Positions 20,656-30,449 of a stretch of DNA of 64,000 nt are shown one piece after another. The notes beneath the pieces were generated by a model, which was given only the letters and a program-made list of their open reading frames with translations, was not told the DNA's origin and ran no database searches. How positions within the stretch are numbered: position 1 is the first letter of the stretch; each line of letters starts with the position of its first letter. Position numbers and translations under genes: made by a program. The stretch is from positions 62,001-126,000 of the forward strand of contig NZ_JANJYH010000007.1 of assembly GCF_024609245.1 (NCBI RefSeq), given 5' to 3'. Origin of the DNA: Haloarchaeobius sp. FL176 (lineage in GTDB: Archaea > Halobacteriota > Halobacteria > Halobacteriales > Natrialbaceae).

Positions 20656-21657
20656 ATGAGAGACGGAGAGCGAGCGGGTGGCGGTCCGGCCGACGAGTCC
20701 GTGCCTCCGGACGAGCCGGTCCCGCCCGCCGACGCGTTCGAGTTGCTCGGCCACGAGATACGGCTCGCGACCATCGAGGCCCTGGCCGAGGAGCGCCGCG
20801 AATCGTGGCTTCCACAGGGACTGGGCTTCTCGGAGCTCCGTGAGGCCGTCGGCGTCCGCGACACGGGGAAGTTCAACTACCACCTCGACCAGCTCCGGGG
20901 CTCCTTCGTGAACCAGTTCGGCGAGGAGTACGTGCTGACCAACGCCGGGTTCGAACTGGCGGGAGCGCTCCGCGCCGGGACCTTCGACCAGACCGACGGC
21001 GACGTCGAGCGTCACGCCGAACTCGACCGGACCTGCCCAATCTGCGAGGCGACGCTCGAAGCGGTGTACGAGCACGGCTACCTCCGGGTACGCTGTCCCG
21101 AGCACGACAGAATCCTGACGACTACTCTCCCACCCGCGGCGGTCCGTGGCCGGGAGATGGCGACGGTCGTCTACCTCGCGAACGCACGGACGCGCGACCA
21201 GGTCGAGCGCGTTCGCGCCGGCGGCTGTCCCCACTGCTGGGGCCGGAGTACGGTACGCGCGCCAGCGGAGCCGAGCGAAGCCTACCTCCGCGCGCTCTCG
21301 GACCGGAGCGGGAGAGACACCGAGGAGCGTGAGATCGAGTACGACCACGAGGGAGACGCGGTGCTCGCCGAATGTGCCTGCGAGGACTGCGGGATGACCT
21401 TCTGGCTCCCGGTGTCGGTCTGTGTGGCCCACCACCCCGCCGTCGTCGCCTACTACCACGACAACGGCATCGAGATGGACGGCGACTACCTCGACATGGA
21501 GCACGCGACCGGCTCGAACGGCACCGTCGTCTCGGAGGACCCGGTCCGTATCGAGGTCGAGGTACTGGTCGGGGACGCCGACGAGGCGCTCGTGCTCACG
21601 CTCGACGAGACGACCGAGGTCGTCGAGAGGGAGACAGTGCCGGCCGACTCCCGGTAG
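20656..21657 (+). CDS. ArsR-like winged-helix regulator with zinc-ribbon-like C-terminal part
   Basis: A 333-residue protein. Residues about 25-110 form a winged-helix domain of ArsR type (AFELLGHEIRLATIEALAE, then FNYHLDQLRG as the recognition region). The C-terminal two thirds contain two Cys pairs, in CPICEATLE and in CAC..CGMTFW, plus GGCPHCWG, so metal binding is likely. Haloarchaea have many such HTH proteins of unknown ligand. It is divergent from the ABC exporter, and the A/T-rich spacer (20,581-20,611) could hold operators for both. Confidence 0.8.
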   Translation: MRDGERAGGGPADESVPPDEPVPPADAFELLGHEIRLATIEALAEERRESWLPQGLGFSELREAVGVRDTGKFNYHLDQLRGSFVNQFGEEYVLTNAGFELAGALRAGTFDQTDGDVERHAELDRTCPICEATLEAVYEHGYLRVRCPEHDRILTTTLPPAAVRGREMATVVYLANARTRDQVERVRAGGCPHCWGRSTVRAPAEPSEAYLRALSDRSGRDTEEREIEYDHEGDAVLAECACEDCGMTFWLPVSVCVAHHPAVVAYYHDNGIEMDGDYLDMEHATGSNGTVVSEDPVRIEVEVLVGDADEALVLTLDETTEVVERETVPADSR

Positions 21658-21672
21658 GCCCGTCCTGCGGGC

Positions 21673-22473
21673 TCACTGCAGTCGCTTCGTCGTCTCGACC
21701 AGCGGGTGCCGGGCGTAGTCGACGACCTGCACGTCCTCGAGCGAGCGCAGTCCCTCCTTTTCGGCCGTCTGGGCCATTCCGAGCTCCAGCGGCTCGCCAA
21801 CGACGATGACGTAGGCGTCCATCTCCCTCATATCGAGCCGGTCGGCCGCCATGACGCGGTGGTGGCCGTCCGCCAGCAGCAGCGTCCCGTCGTTGTCGAT
21901 GACCACCAGCGGCTCCGCGAGCCCACGCTCGAGCTCGTAACGTCGACCCTCCAGCTCGTCGGCGTAGACCTTCTTCTGCGTGGGTATGAGCCGGTCGAGC
22001 TCGACGCGCCGGCGCTCCTGGTCGAGCGTGACGCCGTGGATGTTCTCGAGGGTCCGCCGGAGCTTGCCGACCTTCTCCGGGGTCGCCCGCTCGATCTGGC
22101 TCCGGATGACGTCCGCGTTCGAGATGATGCCGACGAGGTTGCCCGCGTCGTCCACCACCGGCAACTTCTGGATGCCCGACCGCATGATGACCCGCGCCGC
22201 GTCGGTCACCTTCATCTCCGGGTGGGCGACGATGAGGTCGGTCGACATCACTTTGAATATCGGTTCCTCATCGCCGGCCAGCAGCAGGTCGCGTGCGCTC
22301 ACGAACCCCTCGACTCGACGACGGTCACACACCGGAAACCCGCTGTGCTCGTCGCTCTCGTCGATGCGCTCGGCGACTTCCCTGACCGTGGCGTCCGGCG
22401 ACACCGTCACCACGTCCTGGGTCATGTAGTCCCTGACGCGGGGCTTCCCGTGGTCGCTCGGCTCCTCGTCCAT
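21673..22473 (-). CDS. Tandem CBS protein with C-terminal ParB/sulfiredoxin-like domain
   Basis: The 266-residue protein has two CBS domains (about residues 10-65 and 75-130) followed by a ParB-like fold carrying LLLADGHHRVMAADRL, the motif of the ParB/Srx superfamily including archaeal SerK-type serine kinases. CBS pairs usually bind adenosyl ligands, so the kinase- or nuclease-like domain may be under nucleotide control. The ATG at 22473 (MDEEPSDHGK) is preferred to one 54 bases upstream by content. The specific activity cannot be told from sequence. Confidence 0.82.
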   Translation of the reverse strand: MDEEPSDHGKPRVRDYMTQDVVTVSPDATVREVAERIDESDEHSGFPVCDRRRVEGFVSARDLLLAGDEEPIFKVMSTDLIVAHPEMKVTDAARVIMRSGIQKLPVVDDAGNLVGIISNADVIRSQIERATPEKVGKLRRTLENIHGVTLDQERRRVELDRLIPTQKKVYADELEGRRYELERGLAEPLVVIDNDGTLLLADGHHRVMAADRLDMREMDAYVIVVGEPLELGMAQTAEKEGLRSLEDVQVVDYARHPLVETTKRLQ

Positions 22474-22683
22474 AGCGTCCGGTAGCCAGCCCGTGGGCAA
22501 AAACCTGCGTTCTCGTCGTCGGCCCATACGTCACTACTCGAATATGAGTGTCTCCAGCGACCGTCTCGGAAGAGCCTATCCGCGTTCGACGGCCGAATCG
22601 CACGTTTCGTGGTCGCGATGGTCGGCCTGCCAGCCGTCCCGCATTCCCTACTTGATGCCGGCAGCCGTCCCGCTCCGTGACGG

Positions 22684-24144
22684 TCACTCCCGGTCGTACG
22701 GGAGCCCGGAGCTCCCCCGGGGAGGCGTCACGACGTCGCTGTCGCGTGGCCGTTCGTACCACGCGTCGAAGAACCTGTCAGTGATGATGTCGCGGATGGC
22801 CTCGTCGCGTTCCGCCTCGTCCACGAACTCGCCGAAGGCTTGAGTCACCGGTATCTGCGCGCCCGCCATGTCGGCGTGCCCGCCCGCGCTGCCGATCTGG
22901 TTGAAGGCAGCCCGGAGCGTCTCACCGAGGTCCACGTCGGTCCCCCGCGCCCGGGCGGAGACGTACGTCGTATCGCCGATGAAGCCGTACACCAGCGTAC
23001 AGGTGATGCCGGACATCGTCAGCAGTTTGTCCGCGGCCTGCGGGAGTGCGTCGCGGTCCGAGATGGAGCCCACACCCGTGACGATGACCGAACCACGCAC
23101 CTCTCGGTTCTCGATGGCCCGGGACAGCGTGTCGAGCGTCTCGCCGTCGACGCTCGGCGACTCGATACGGTCCAGCACCGCCTCGTCGACGTACGGGAGC
23201 AGTCGTGCCGCGGCCTCGAAGTCAAGCCGCGAGGCCTCCCGCCTGAACTCGTTCGTGTCGATCTGAATCCCGTACAGCAATGCCGTCGCGACCGACTCGT
23301 CGAGCCGCACGCCGAGCCGGTGACAGTGGTCAGTCAACAGCGTACTCGTCGAGCCAACGTCCGTCCGGATATCCTGATAACGACCCTGCACCGGACCGCG
23401 TGGCGGGTGATGGTCGACGACGATGTCGACGTGGAGCTCCTCGGGCAGCTGGTCGTTGATGCTCGGCCGAGCGTGGTCGACCAGCGCGAAGCCACCGAAC
23501 TGCCCGAGGTCGTCGTCCGGCCCGAGGGTCCGCAGGTCCAGGTCGAGCAGGTTCACCATCGCGCGATTCTCCTGATGCGAGATATCCCCGTAGTAGCAGG
23601 CCTCAGCGTCGGTTCCAGTCGCCTCGGCCAGCCGGCACATCGCGACGCCGCTCGCGATGGCGTCCGGGTCCGGGTTGTCGTGCATCACGACCGCGAGCGT
23701 GCCGTCGATCTCGGTGAGCACCTGCCGCAGCCGAAGGGAGTCCCCGACTGCCTCACCGGACACCCGATTGGTCGCCTCCGTCGCGACCACGGCCGTCGGA
23801 TCGACGACGCTGTCGGCGACCGACCGGAGCGCTGCGGTGTCACCGTCGTGACCTGTGTACGCCAGCAAGAAAGCCTCGGGAAAGCAACGACGGGCAACCG
23901 CGGCGACGCGCTGGTTCTGGTCGGCGTCGTCGGCTGCGACGACGACCACCCCCACGTCCTCGAACGCCGCGAGCGTCTCGCGCTCGCTCGGGTCACCGAC
24001 CGCCGCGTCGACCCCCTCCTCGCGCAGCGTCTTGACGCGGCTCTCGCTCGTGCAGACGGCGCGTGTCTCCCCGGTCCACTCCTCGGTGGCCTCCAGCAGT
24101 CGCTGGCCGACGGCCCCACAGCCGAGGAAGAGCCGGGTTACCAT
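22684..24144 (-). CDS. RCK (TrkA-N) domain fused to a DHH-DHHA1 phosphoesterase
   Basis: A 486-residue two-part protein. Residues 1-115 form an NAD-binding Rossmann domain of RCK type (LFLGCGAVGQRLLE). The rest is a DHH phosphoesterase: DNPDPDAIASG, FALVDHAR and VVDHHPP supply metal-binding Asp and His, and a DHHA1 domain with GSAGGHADMAGA binds the substrate end. Related RCK-DHH proteins are thought to hydrolyse small nucleotides such as cyclic di-AMP or oligonucleotides. I infer a regulatory phosphodiesterase, but the substrate is open. Confidence 0.85.
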   Translation of the reverse strand: MVTRLFLGCGAVGQRLLEATEEWTGETRAVCTSESRVKTLREEGVDAAVGDPSERETLAAFEDVGVVVVAADDADQNQRVAAVARRCFPEAFLLAYTGHDGDTAALRSVADSVVDPTAVVATEATNRVSGEAVGDSLRLRQVLTEIDGTLAVVMHDNPDPDAIASGVAMCRLAEATGTDAEACYYGDISHQENRAMVNLLDLDLRTLGPDDDLGQFGGFALVDHARPSINDQLPEELHVDIVVDHHPPRGPVQGRYQDIRTDVGSTSTLLTDHCHRLGVRLDESVATALLYGIQIDTNEFRREASRLDFEAAARLLPYVDEAVLDRIESPSVDGETLDTLSRAIENREVRGSVIVTGVGSISDRDALPQAADKLLTMSGITCTLVYGFIGDTTYVSARARGTDVDLGETLRAAFNQIGSAGGHADMAGAQIPVTQAFGEFVDEAERDEAIRDIITDRFFDAWYERPRDSDVVTPPRGSSGLPYDRE

Positions 24145-24206
24145 ACTCCGGTGGTTCCACTCCGCGGGCTAAAACGTATCGACACGAAAGAGAACGGGCG
24201 GTCGGC

Positions 24207-25889
24207 CTACAGCAGGGCCGCAGCGGCCTCGATGGCCGCGTCGGACACCGGACCGAACACGCCGTACATCGCGGTCGTGACGACCGCGGCGAAGATGACG
24301 GCGGCGTAGAGGCCGACCGGACGGCTCGATATCTCGAGCGGCTTCTTGTCGTCGGGCCGCTCGTCGAACCACAGCGCCTTGACGAGCTTCGAGTAGTAGT
24401 AGAGGCTCACGGCGCTGTTGACGATGGCGACGGCGGCGAGCCAGACGAACCCGCTGTTGACGGTCGCGCCGAACAGCAGGTACTTGCTCAGGAAGCCACC
24501 GAACGGCGGCAGCCCGGCCAGCGAGAACATGAACACCGTCATCGCCACGGAGGCGACGGGTGCCTGCCGGCCGAGGCCGGTGAAGTCCTCGAAGGTACGG
24601 CCGACGTCCCAGTACTCAGCCAGCGCGATGAACAGGAACGCCCCGGTGTTCATGAACCCGTAGACGAACAGGTGCATCATCCCGCCGGCGAGGACGAACT
24701 GGCCGGCCTCGATCTTCGCGGTGGCGGTCGCGCCGCCACCGGAGAGCGCCGCCAGCGACATCAGGACGTAGCCCGCGTGCCCCACGGAGGAGTACGCGAG
24801 CATCCGCTTGACCTTGTCCTGGGTGACCGCGGCGAGGTTGCCGAGCGTCATCGTGACGACCGCGAGGATCTGGAAGACCAGCACCCAGTCAGCACCGAGG
24901 ACGAGAAACTCACCTGCGGACTCGGAGACCTGCAGGAACGCCTCGGTGAACACGCGGAAGGCGATGACGAAGCCGGCTGCCTTCGACGCCGACGAGAGGA
25001 ACGCGCTGATGGGTGCGGGTGCGCCCTCGTACGCCTCCGGCGCCCAGAAGTGGAACGGGACGGAGGCGGTCTTGAACGCGATACCGCCGACGACCATCAC
25101 GACACCCATCCCGAGCATGCCCGTGAACTCGCCGGTGATGGCGTTCTGCACCGCCGTCAGCTGGAGCGAGCCGGTCGCGCCGTACACCAGGCTGACACCG
25201 TAGGCGAACACGGCGCTGGACAGCGCGCCGACGAGGAAGTACTTCAGCCCCGCCTCGACGCTGCCCTTGTTCTCCTTCAGGAACGCGACGAGCGCGTACG
25301 ACGGCAGCGACGCGAGTTCGAGCGCGACGAACACCGTCACGAGCGAGTTCGCCGACGCCATCAGCGTCATGCCGGTCCCCGCGAGCAGCACCAGCGCGTA
25401 GTACTCCGCCTGGTAGCTGTGCTCGGCGATGTAGTTGTAGCTCGCGACGGTCACCATCGCCGTGACGCTGGCGACGATGACCGCGAAGAGCAGGCTCATC
25501 CCGTCGACGACGAGCGCGTCGCCGAACGGGTTGACCGGCTCACCATCGAAGGTGAACAGGAACGCGGCAGCGACGCCGAGTGCGCCGACCGCACCCGCCG
25601 TCGAGAGGCCCGCGATGAGCCGACGGTTCTGGGAACCCGGCTGGACGAACAGCGCGAGCGCGAACATGCCGAGCAGCGTGAAGCTGACGAACGACCAGCC
25701 GGCGGGACCCAGCCCGAGCGCGTCGGGCAGGGCGATAGCGACGCCGGCCACGGCGAGCGAACCGAGCAGCGACAGCACAGCGATGGGGCCCTTCGTCGAA
25801 CGACCGATGCTGTCGACGTACAGCACGAGCAGGCCCGTCAGGCCCAGCAGGAACGCCGGTGCCAGGGTGAGCCACGTCGTGTCCGCCAT
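24207..25889 (-). CDS. nuoN: Complex I subunit N (antiporter-like membrane subunit)
   Basis: This last gene of the complex I operon encodes a 560-residue proton-translocating subunit with about 14 helices. The conserved Lys region of antiporter-like helices is seen in LVAFLKENKGSVEAGLKYFLVGALSSAVFA. Its ATG overlaps the nuoM stop by one base (TGATG), the mark of translational coupling. Length is close to standard NuoN plus a short N-terminal extension. Confidence 0.93.
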   Translation of the reverse strand: MADTTWLTLAPAFLLGLTGLLVLYVDSIGRSTKGPIAVLSLLGSLAVAGVAIALPDALGLGPAGWSFVSFTLLGMFALALFVQPGSQNRRLIAGLSTAGAVGALGVAAAFLFTFDGEPVNPFGDALVVDGMSLLFAVIVASVTAMVTVASYNYIAEHSYQAEYYALVLLAGTGMTLMASANSLVTVFVALELASLPSYALVAFLKENKGSVEAGLKYFLVGALSSAVFAYGVSLVYGATGSLQLTAVQNAITGEFTGMLGMGVVMVVGGIAFKTASVPFHFWAPEAYEGAPAPISAFLSSASKAAGFVIAFRVFTEAFLQVSESAGEFLVLGADWVLVFQILAVVTMTLGNLAAVTQDKVKRMLAYSSVGHAGYVLMSLAALSGGGATATAKIEAGQFVLAGGMMHLFVYGFMNTGAFLFIALAEYWDVGRTFEDFTGLGRQAPVASVAMTVFMFSLAGLPPFGGFLSKYLLFGATVNSGFVWLAAVAIVNSAVSLYYYSKLVKALWFDERPDDKKPLEISSRPVGLYAAVIFAAVVTTAMYGVFGPVSDAAIEAAAALL

Positions 25890-27454
25890 CAGGCACCACC
25901 TCCGACGAGGTCCGCGACCGGTCCACTCGCCTCACGGATCATCTCGAAGAAGATGTCCGGCTGCGAACCGAGCGCGATGATCAGCACGAGCAGCACCGCG
26001 AGCGGTGCGATGTCGTGCAGCGGTGCGCGACCGACCTCGTAGTCGGTCTCGAGGCTGAACTCGCCGAACAGCGTGCGCTGCATCGCAAGCAGCAGGTAGC
26101 CAGCGACGATGACGATACCGAACATCGCCACCGCGGTGAAGGCCGGCATGAGGTTGTAGTTCGCCACGTCGAACGCGCCGGCCTGGAACGCGCCGAGGAA
26201 CACGTAGAACTCGGCGGCGAACCCGGACATGAGCGGGAGGCCCATGTAGCCGAACGCGCCAGCGATGAGGATACCGACCGTGTACGGCATCTTCGAGGCC
26301 ATACCGGACATATCCGTCACCATGCGCGTGTGGGTCGTGTTGTAGATGACGCCGACCGCCATGAACATCAGCCCCGAGATGAGGCCGTGGGAGACCATCT
26401 GGAACGCCGCGCCGCCGACGCCGTACAGCGTGTAGGCGGCGAGTCCGAGGATGACGTACCCCATCGACGAGACGGACGAGTACGCGACGATGCGCTTGAG
26501 GTCCGTCTGTGCCAGCGCGAGCATCGCGCCGTAGATGATGGAGATGACGGCGAACGCGGCGATGATGGGCATGTTCGCCCGGGCCACGTCCGGCAGCATC
26601 GTGAAGTTGAACCGCAACAGCGCGTAGGTCCCCATCTTCAGCAGGACACCCGCCAGCAGCACCGACACCGGGGTCGGTGCCTCGACGTGAGCGTCCGGCA
26701 GCCAGGTGTGGACCGGGACGATCGGGACCTTCACCGCGAAGCCAGCGAACAGGGCCGTGAACGCGGCGACCTTCAACGTCTCCGCGTCGACGAACGCCAG
26801 CGCGTCGGGCTGGACGTTCTCGACGACGAGCGCCTCCGCTGTCTCGGGCATCGCGAACGTCGAGACGGCGTCACCGAGCCCGAAGACGAGCGCGGTGTAG
26901 CCGACGAACATCACCAGCGAGGCGATGTTCGTGTAGACGAACATCTTGATGGCCGCGTACTTCCGGCGGGGCCCACCCCAGACACCGATGAGGAAGTACA
27001 TCGGGACGAGGACGGCCTCCCAGAAGACGAACCAGACGAAGAAGTCCAGCGCCGTGAAGACGCCGAGCAGTCCGGCCTCGAGGAACAGCACGAGGCCGTA
27101 GAACTGGGACTGACGCTCGTCGATGGGCGTCCACGCGCTCACGAGTGCGAGCGTGACGAGCACGGTCGTCAGGACGACGAGCGGCATGCTGATGCCGTCG
27201 ATCCCGACGAACCACTCGATGTCCGGCAGCGGGCCGAGTCCGAGCCAGGTCTCCCGGCTCGTGAACGCGGTGTCACCGCCGAGCAGCGCGTTCCCTGTTG
27301 CGTCGTACGTGGCCCACATACCCAGACTCCCGACGAGGGGGATCAGGCTCCAGGCCGTCGCCAGCTTCGCCGCGTAGCGGTCGGAGCCAGCCATGACGAC
27401 GAGCGATCCGACCAGTGTGACTGCGATGAGCGCTTCTATCGTTCCATCCATCAT
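25889..27454 (-). CDS. nuoM: Complex I subunit M (antiporter-like membrane subunit)
   Basis: This 521-residue membrane protein of about 14 helices belongs to the Mrp-antiporter-like NuoM family. Family segments include FWEAVLVPMYFLIGVWGG and PVHTWLPDAHVEAPTPVSVLLAGVLLKMGTYALLRF with the essential Glu and Lys. The start is taken at the ATG at 27454, whose codon overlaps the nuoL stop (ATGA); further upstream starts exist but are less likely. Confidence 0.95.
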   Translation of the reverse strand: MMDGTIEALIAVTLVGSLVVMAGSDRYAAKLATAWSLIPLVGSLGMWATYDATGNALLGGDTAFTSRETWLGLGPLPDIEWFVGIDGISMPLVVLTTVLVTLALVSAWTPIDERQSQFYGLVLFLEAGLLGVFTALDFFVWFVFWEAVLVPMYFLIGVWGGPRRKYAAIKMFVYTNIASLVMFVGYTALVFGLGDAVSTFAMPETAEALVVENVQPDALAFVDAETLKVAAFTALFAGFAVKVPIVPVHTWLPDAHVEAPTPVSVLLAGVLLKMGTYALLRFNFTMLPDVARANMPIIAAFAVISIIYGAMLALAQTDLKRIVAYSSVSSMGYVILGLAAYTLYGVGGAAFQMVSHGLISGLMFMAVGVIYNTTHTRMVTDMSGMASKMPYTVGILIAGAFGYMGLPLMSGFAAEFYVFLGAFQAGAFDVANYNLMPAFTAVAMFGIVIVAGYLLLAMQRTLFGEFSLETDYEVGRAPLHDIAPLAVLLVLIIALGSQPDIFFEMIREASGPVADLVGGGA

Positions 27455-29529
27455 GCGAACCACCCTCCTGTGACGCCGACGATGAGAAGCAGGGCGACGA
27501 GGCCCAGCGCGAGCAGCGCGGCGTAGTTAGTGACGATACCGGTCTGTATCCGCTTGACGTACGAGCCACCGGTGAGGCTCGTGCGGCCGACGCCGTTGAC
27601 GGCACCGTCGATGATGCCCTGGTCGAACCGGTCGGCCAGCTTCGCGAGGGGCAGCGTCAGCCCCGAGGCCAGCCAGACCTGGTACTCGTCCTGGTAGTAG
27701 TTGTTGTACCAGAGCGTCTTGAGACCGCCAAGCTTGTCGGTGTGCTCCTCCGGAGTCGGGGAACGCCCGTAGAGGGCGTACGCGAGGCCGACACCGACGA
27801 GGGCCAGCCCAAGCGAGAGCCCGGCCGAGATCAGCACGGTCGTGGACTCGCTACCGAACGCCGTCGCGTCGGCAGTGTAGCCCGAAACGTCGTGGAGCAC
27901 CTCCTCGTAGTGGTGTGCGGTCAGGTTACTCACCAGCTCCGTCTCGGGGTCGAGGAACTGGTGGAGGTAGTCGATGCCCTTGATCCCCAGCACCTTCTCG
28001 ACGGGAACCATGTTGACGACGCCGGCGACGGTCGCAAGCGCCCCCAGCACGACGAGGGGCAGCTTGACGTTCCACCGGACCGGTTCGGGGTCCCGTGCCG
28101 TCTCGGTACGAGGCTCACCGTGGAAGGTGAGGAACACCATCCGGAAGGTGTAGAACCCCGTGAACAGCACGGCGACGAGCCCCATCGCGTACGCGACGAG
28201 GAGTATGGTGCCGGTCGTCCCGGCACTGCCGAGACCGTGGACGAGCACCTCGTAGAGGACCTCGTCCTTCGACCAGAAGCCCGCGAACGGGACGATGCCC
28301 GCGAGCGCGAGCGAGCCGGCGAGGAACGTGTAGTAGGTCACGGGCATCTTGTTCTTCAGGCCGCCCATGTCCCACATGTCCTCGTTGTGGTGCATCGCGA
28401 TGATGACCGACCCCGCACCGAGGAACAGCAGCGCCTTGAAGAACGCGTGGGTCATCAGGTGGAAGGTCGCCGCGACGTATCCACCGCCACCCAGCGCGAG
28501 CATCATATACCCGTACTGGGAGATGGTGGAGTACGCGAGCACCTGCTTGATCTCCCGCTTGACGACACCCATCGTCGCTGCGAACAGTGCCGTGAACCCG
28601 CCCGTGAGCGCGATAATGGCGAGCACGGTGGGCAGCAGCGCGTAGAAGCCGTACATCCGGGCGACGAGGTAGACGCCGGCCGCGACCATCGTCGCAGCGT
28701 GGATGAGCGCGGAGACGGGCGTCGGACCCTCCATCGCGTCCGGCAGCCACGTGTGCAGCGGGAACTGCGCGGACTTGCCGATGACGCCACCGAGGACGAG
28801 CAGACCGATGATGCTGAACCACGCCTCGGGACCGAACCCGAGGAACGTCGTCACACCGTGGCCGCCTTCGGCGAGAGCCTCCTCGGCCAGCACCGGGAAC
28901 GCGGTGTGGCTCTCCGTGCTGACGAAGCGGGAGGTGCCGAACGTCGCGACGATGCCGACGGTCCCGATGAGGAAGAAGTAGTCACCGAAGCGGGTGACCA
29001 GGAACGCCTTCTTCGCCGCGGATGCCGGGCCGTCCTCACGGAACCAGAAGCCGATGAGCAGGTACGAGCAGAGCCCGACCAGCTCGAAGAACATGAACGC
29101 CATCAGCAGGTTGTCCGCCATGACGAACGCGAGCATCGAGAACGTGAACAGCCCGAGTTCGGAGTAGTACCGCGGGAGTCCCGTCTCGCCCTCGTCGTTC
29201 ATGTAGCCGAGGCTGAACACGTGGACGAGTAGCGCGATGAGCGAGACGATGACGAGCATCATCGCCGACAGCGGGTCGATGAAGATACCGAAGTGCAGCG
29301 GCACCTCCTCGGCCCCGGACCACGTGAACAGGTCCTGCTGGTACGTGCTTCCACCCGCGACCGTAACGAGCGCGAACAGCGAGAGCACGAGCGAGCCGGC
29401 CGTCGCGGCGATGCCCGCCGACGCCCCCTTCTTCGGCATGTAGTTGCCGAGCGCGAGGACGGCGAGGAACGACGCGAACGGGAGCGCCACGATAGCGGGC
29501 GCGATGTCGAATGCGAGTTCTCCTGCCAT
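27451..29529 (-). CDS. nuoL: Complex I subunit L (antiporter-like, long lateral helix)
   Basis: The 692-residue subunit has about 16 helices and the amphipathic C-terminal arm typical of NuoL. Diagnostic segments are FFELVGLCSYLLIGFW and FPLHTWLPDAMEGPTPVSALIHAATMVAAGVYL. The start at 29529 (MAGELAF) sits two bases after the nuoK stop, and the stop overlaps nuoM by four bases. Confidence 0.95.
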   Translation of the reverse strand: MAGELAFDIAPAIVALPFASFLAVLALGNYMPKKGASAGIAATAGSLVLSLFALVTVAGGSTYQQDLFTWSGAEEVPLHFGIFIDPLSAMMLVIVSLIALLVHVFSLGYMNDEGETGLPRYYSELGLFTFSMLAFVMADNLLMAFMFFELVGLCSYLLIGFWFREDGPASAAKKAFLVTRFGDYFFLIGTVGIVATFGTSRFVSTESHTAFPVLAEEALAEGGHGVTTFLGFGPEAWFSIIGLLVLGGVIGKSAQFPLHTWLPDAMEGPTPVSALIHAATMVAAGVYLVARMYGFYALLPTVLAIIALTGGFTALFAATMGVVKREIKQVLAYSTISQYGYMMLALGGGGYVAATFHLMTHAFFKALLFLGAGSVIIAMHHNEDMWDMGGLKNKMPVTYYTFLAGSLALAGIVPFAGFWSKDEVLYEVLVHGLGSAGTTGTILLVAYAMGLVAVLFTGFYTFRMVFLTFHGEPRTETARDPEPVRWNVKLPLVVLGALATVAGVVNMVPVEKVLGIKGIDYLHQFLDPETELVSNLTAHHYEEVLHDVSGYTADATAFGSESTTVLISAGLSLGLALVGVGLAYALYGRSPTPEEHTDKLGGLKTLWYNNYYQDEYQVWLASGLTLPLAKLADRFDQGIIDGAVNGVGRTSLTGGSYVKRIQTGIVTNYAALLALGLVALLLIVGVTGGWFA

Positions 29530-29531
29530 CG

Positions 29532-29837
29532 TTACCACCTCATTGTTGCGGCCTCAGCCACGTCGACGTCTTCGAAGTTGCGATACAGGACGAGGATGAT
29601 ACCGATACCGACGGCGACCTCCGCGGCGGCGAGCGCCATCGTGAACAGGGCGAACACCTGCCCGGTGAGGTTGCCGTAGTACTGGCTGAACGCGACGAGG
29701 TTGATGTTCGCCGCGTTGAGCATCAGCTCGACCGACATCAGGAACAGAAGCGCGTTCCGCCGGGTCAGGATACCGAACAGGCCGGTACAGAACACCGCCG
29801 CCGAGAGGATGAGATAGTAGCTCGTATCCACTGCCAT
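29532..29837 (-). CDS. nuoK: Complex I subunit K
   Basis: A 101-residue protein with three helices, the size and shape of NuoK. The conserved buried Glu lies in FLMSVELMLNAANINLV (helix two). It follows the second NuoJ gene without any gap and precedes nuoL by two bases. Confidence 0.95.
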   Translation of the reverse strand: MAVDTSYYLILSAAVFCTGLFGILTRRNALLFLMSVELMLNAANINLVAFSQYYGNLTGQVFALFTMALAAAEVAVGIGIILVLYRNFEDVDVAEAATMRW

Positions 29838-30449
29838 TCAGTTGTCACCTCCGTCTTCCGTGCCGCCGTCTGCAGCGACCTGCCCGGCGCTGGTGCCGGG
29901 CGACTCGTCCGAGTCGCGCAGGCCGAGTGCGGCGACGACCTCGCCGCCTTCGTCGCGGCGGGCGAGGACGACCGCGCCGACCAGTGCCCCGACGAGCACC
30001 ATGTCGATGATCTCGAACGCGACGAGGAACGTTTCGCCGGGTGCCGAGCGCTGGTCGCTGTCGACCGCGAACATCAGGTAGCCGATGTTCTCGGTGATGC
30101 TCGTCCGGGAGATCGCGTAGACGGTGTCGCTCTGGCCGTCACCGGTCGTATCGACCTCTCTGAAGTCCACCCCGACACCGGGGTCGTTCGCGACAGAGAC
30201 GTTGGCCGTCTCCTCGCTGCCGTTGTACGCGACCGCGTACGTCTGTCCGTTCGCGGAGACGCTGCCGTAGTCGCCGGTCGGCGACTCGGACTGCAACGTC
30301 TCGTTCTGGATCGCCGTCGCGTCGTCGAAACCGACGGGGTCACCGAGCGGTGCGCCGACGAACACGACCGCCATGATGACGAACAGGGCGACCGCGATGA
30401 TTCCCGGGGCCAGATGGCCGCCGAGCCGTAGTTCCGGGCGTGTTGTCAT
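29838..30449 (-). CDS. nuoJ2: Complex I subunit J, second half
   Basis: In haloarchaea nuoJ is split in two, and this 203-residue protein is the distal half. One helix at about residues 14-32 is followed by about 90 mainly polar residues, presumably outside the cell, and a second helix in FEIIDMVLVGALVGAVVLARR with the family's Glu. The long polar insert and an acidic C-terminal tail make it bigger than a typical half-subunit. It starts overlapping the nuoJ1 stop. Confidence 0.85.
   Translation of the reverse strand: MTTRPELRLGGHLAPGIIAVALFVIMAVVFVGAPLGDPVGFDDATAIQNETLQSESPTGDYGSVSANGQTYAVAYNGSEETANVSVANDPGVGVDFREVDTTGDGQSDTVYAISRTSITENIGYLMFAVDSDQRSAPGETFLVAFEIIDMVLVGALVGAVVLARRDEGGEVVAALGLRDSDESPGTSAGQVAADGGTEDGGDN

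Noticed and set aside
22474-22683. Gene in the gap between the CBS protein and the DHH protein
   Set aside because: The frames there (for example from 22544 on the plus strand) are Ser/Arg/Pro-rich without any domain-like pattern; nothing convincing was found.
26015-27526. 503-codon frame opposite nuoM
   Set aside because: Composition is His/Arg/Asp-rich shadow sequence; the NuoM reading is certain.
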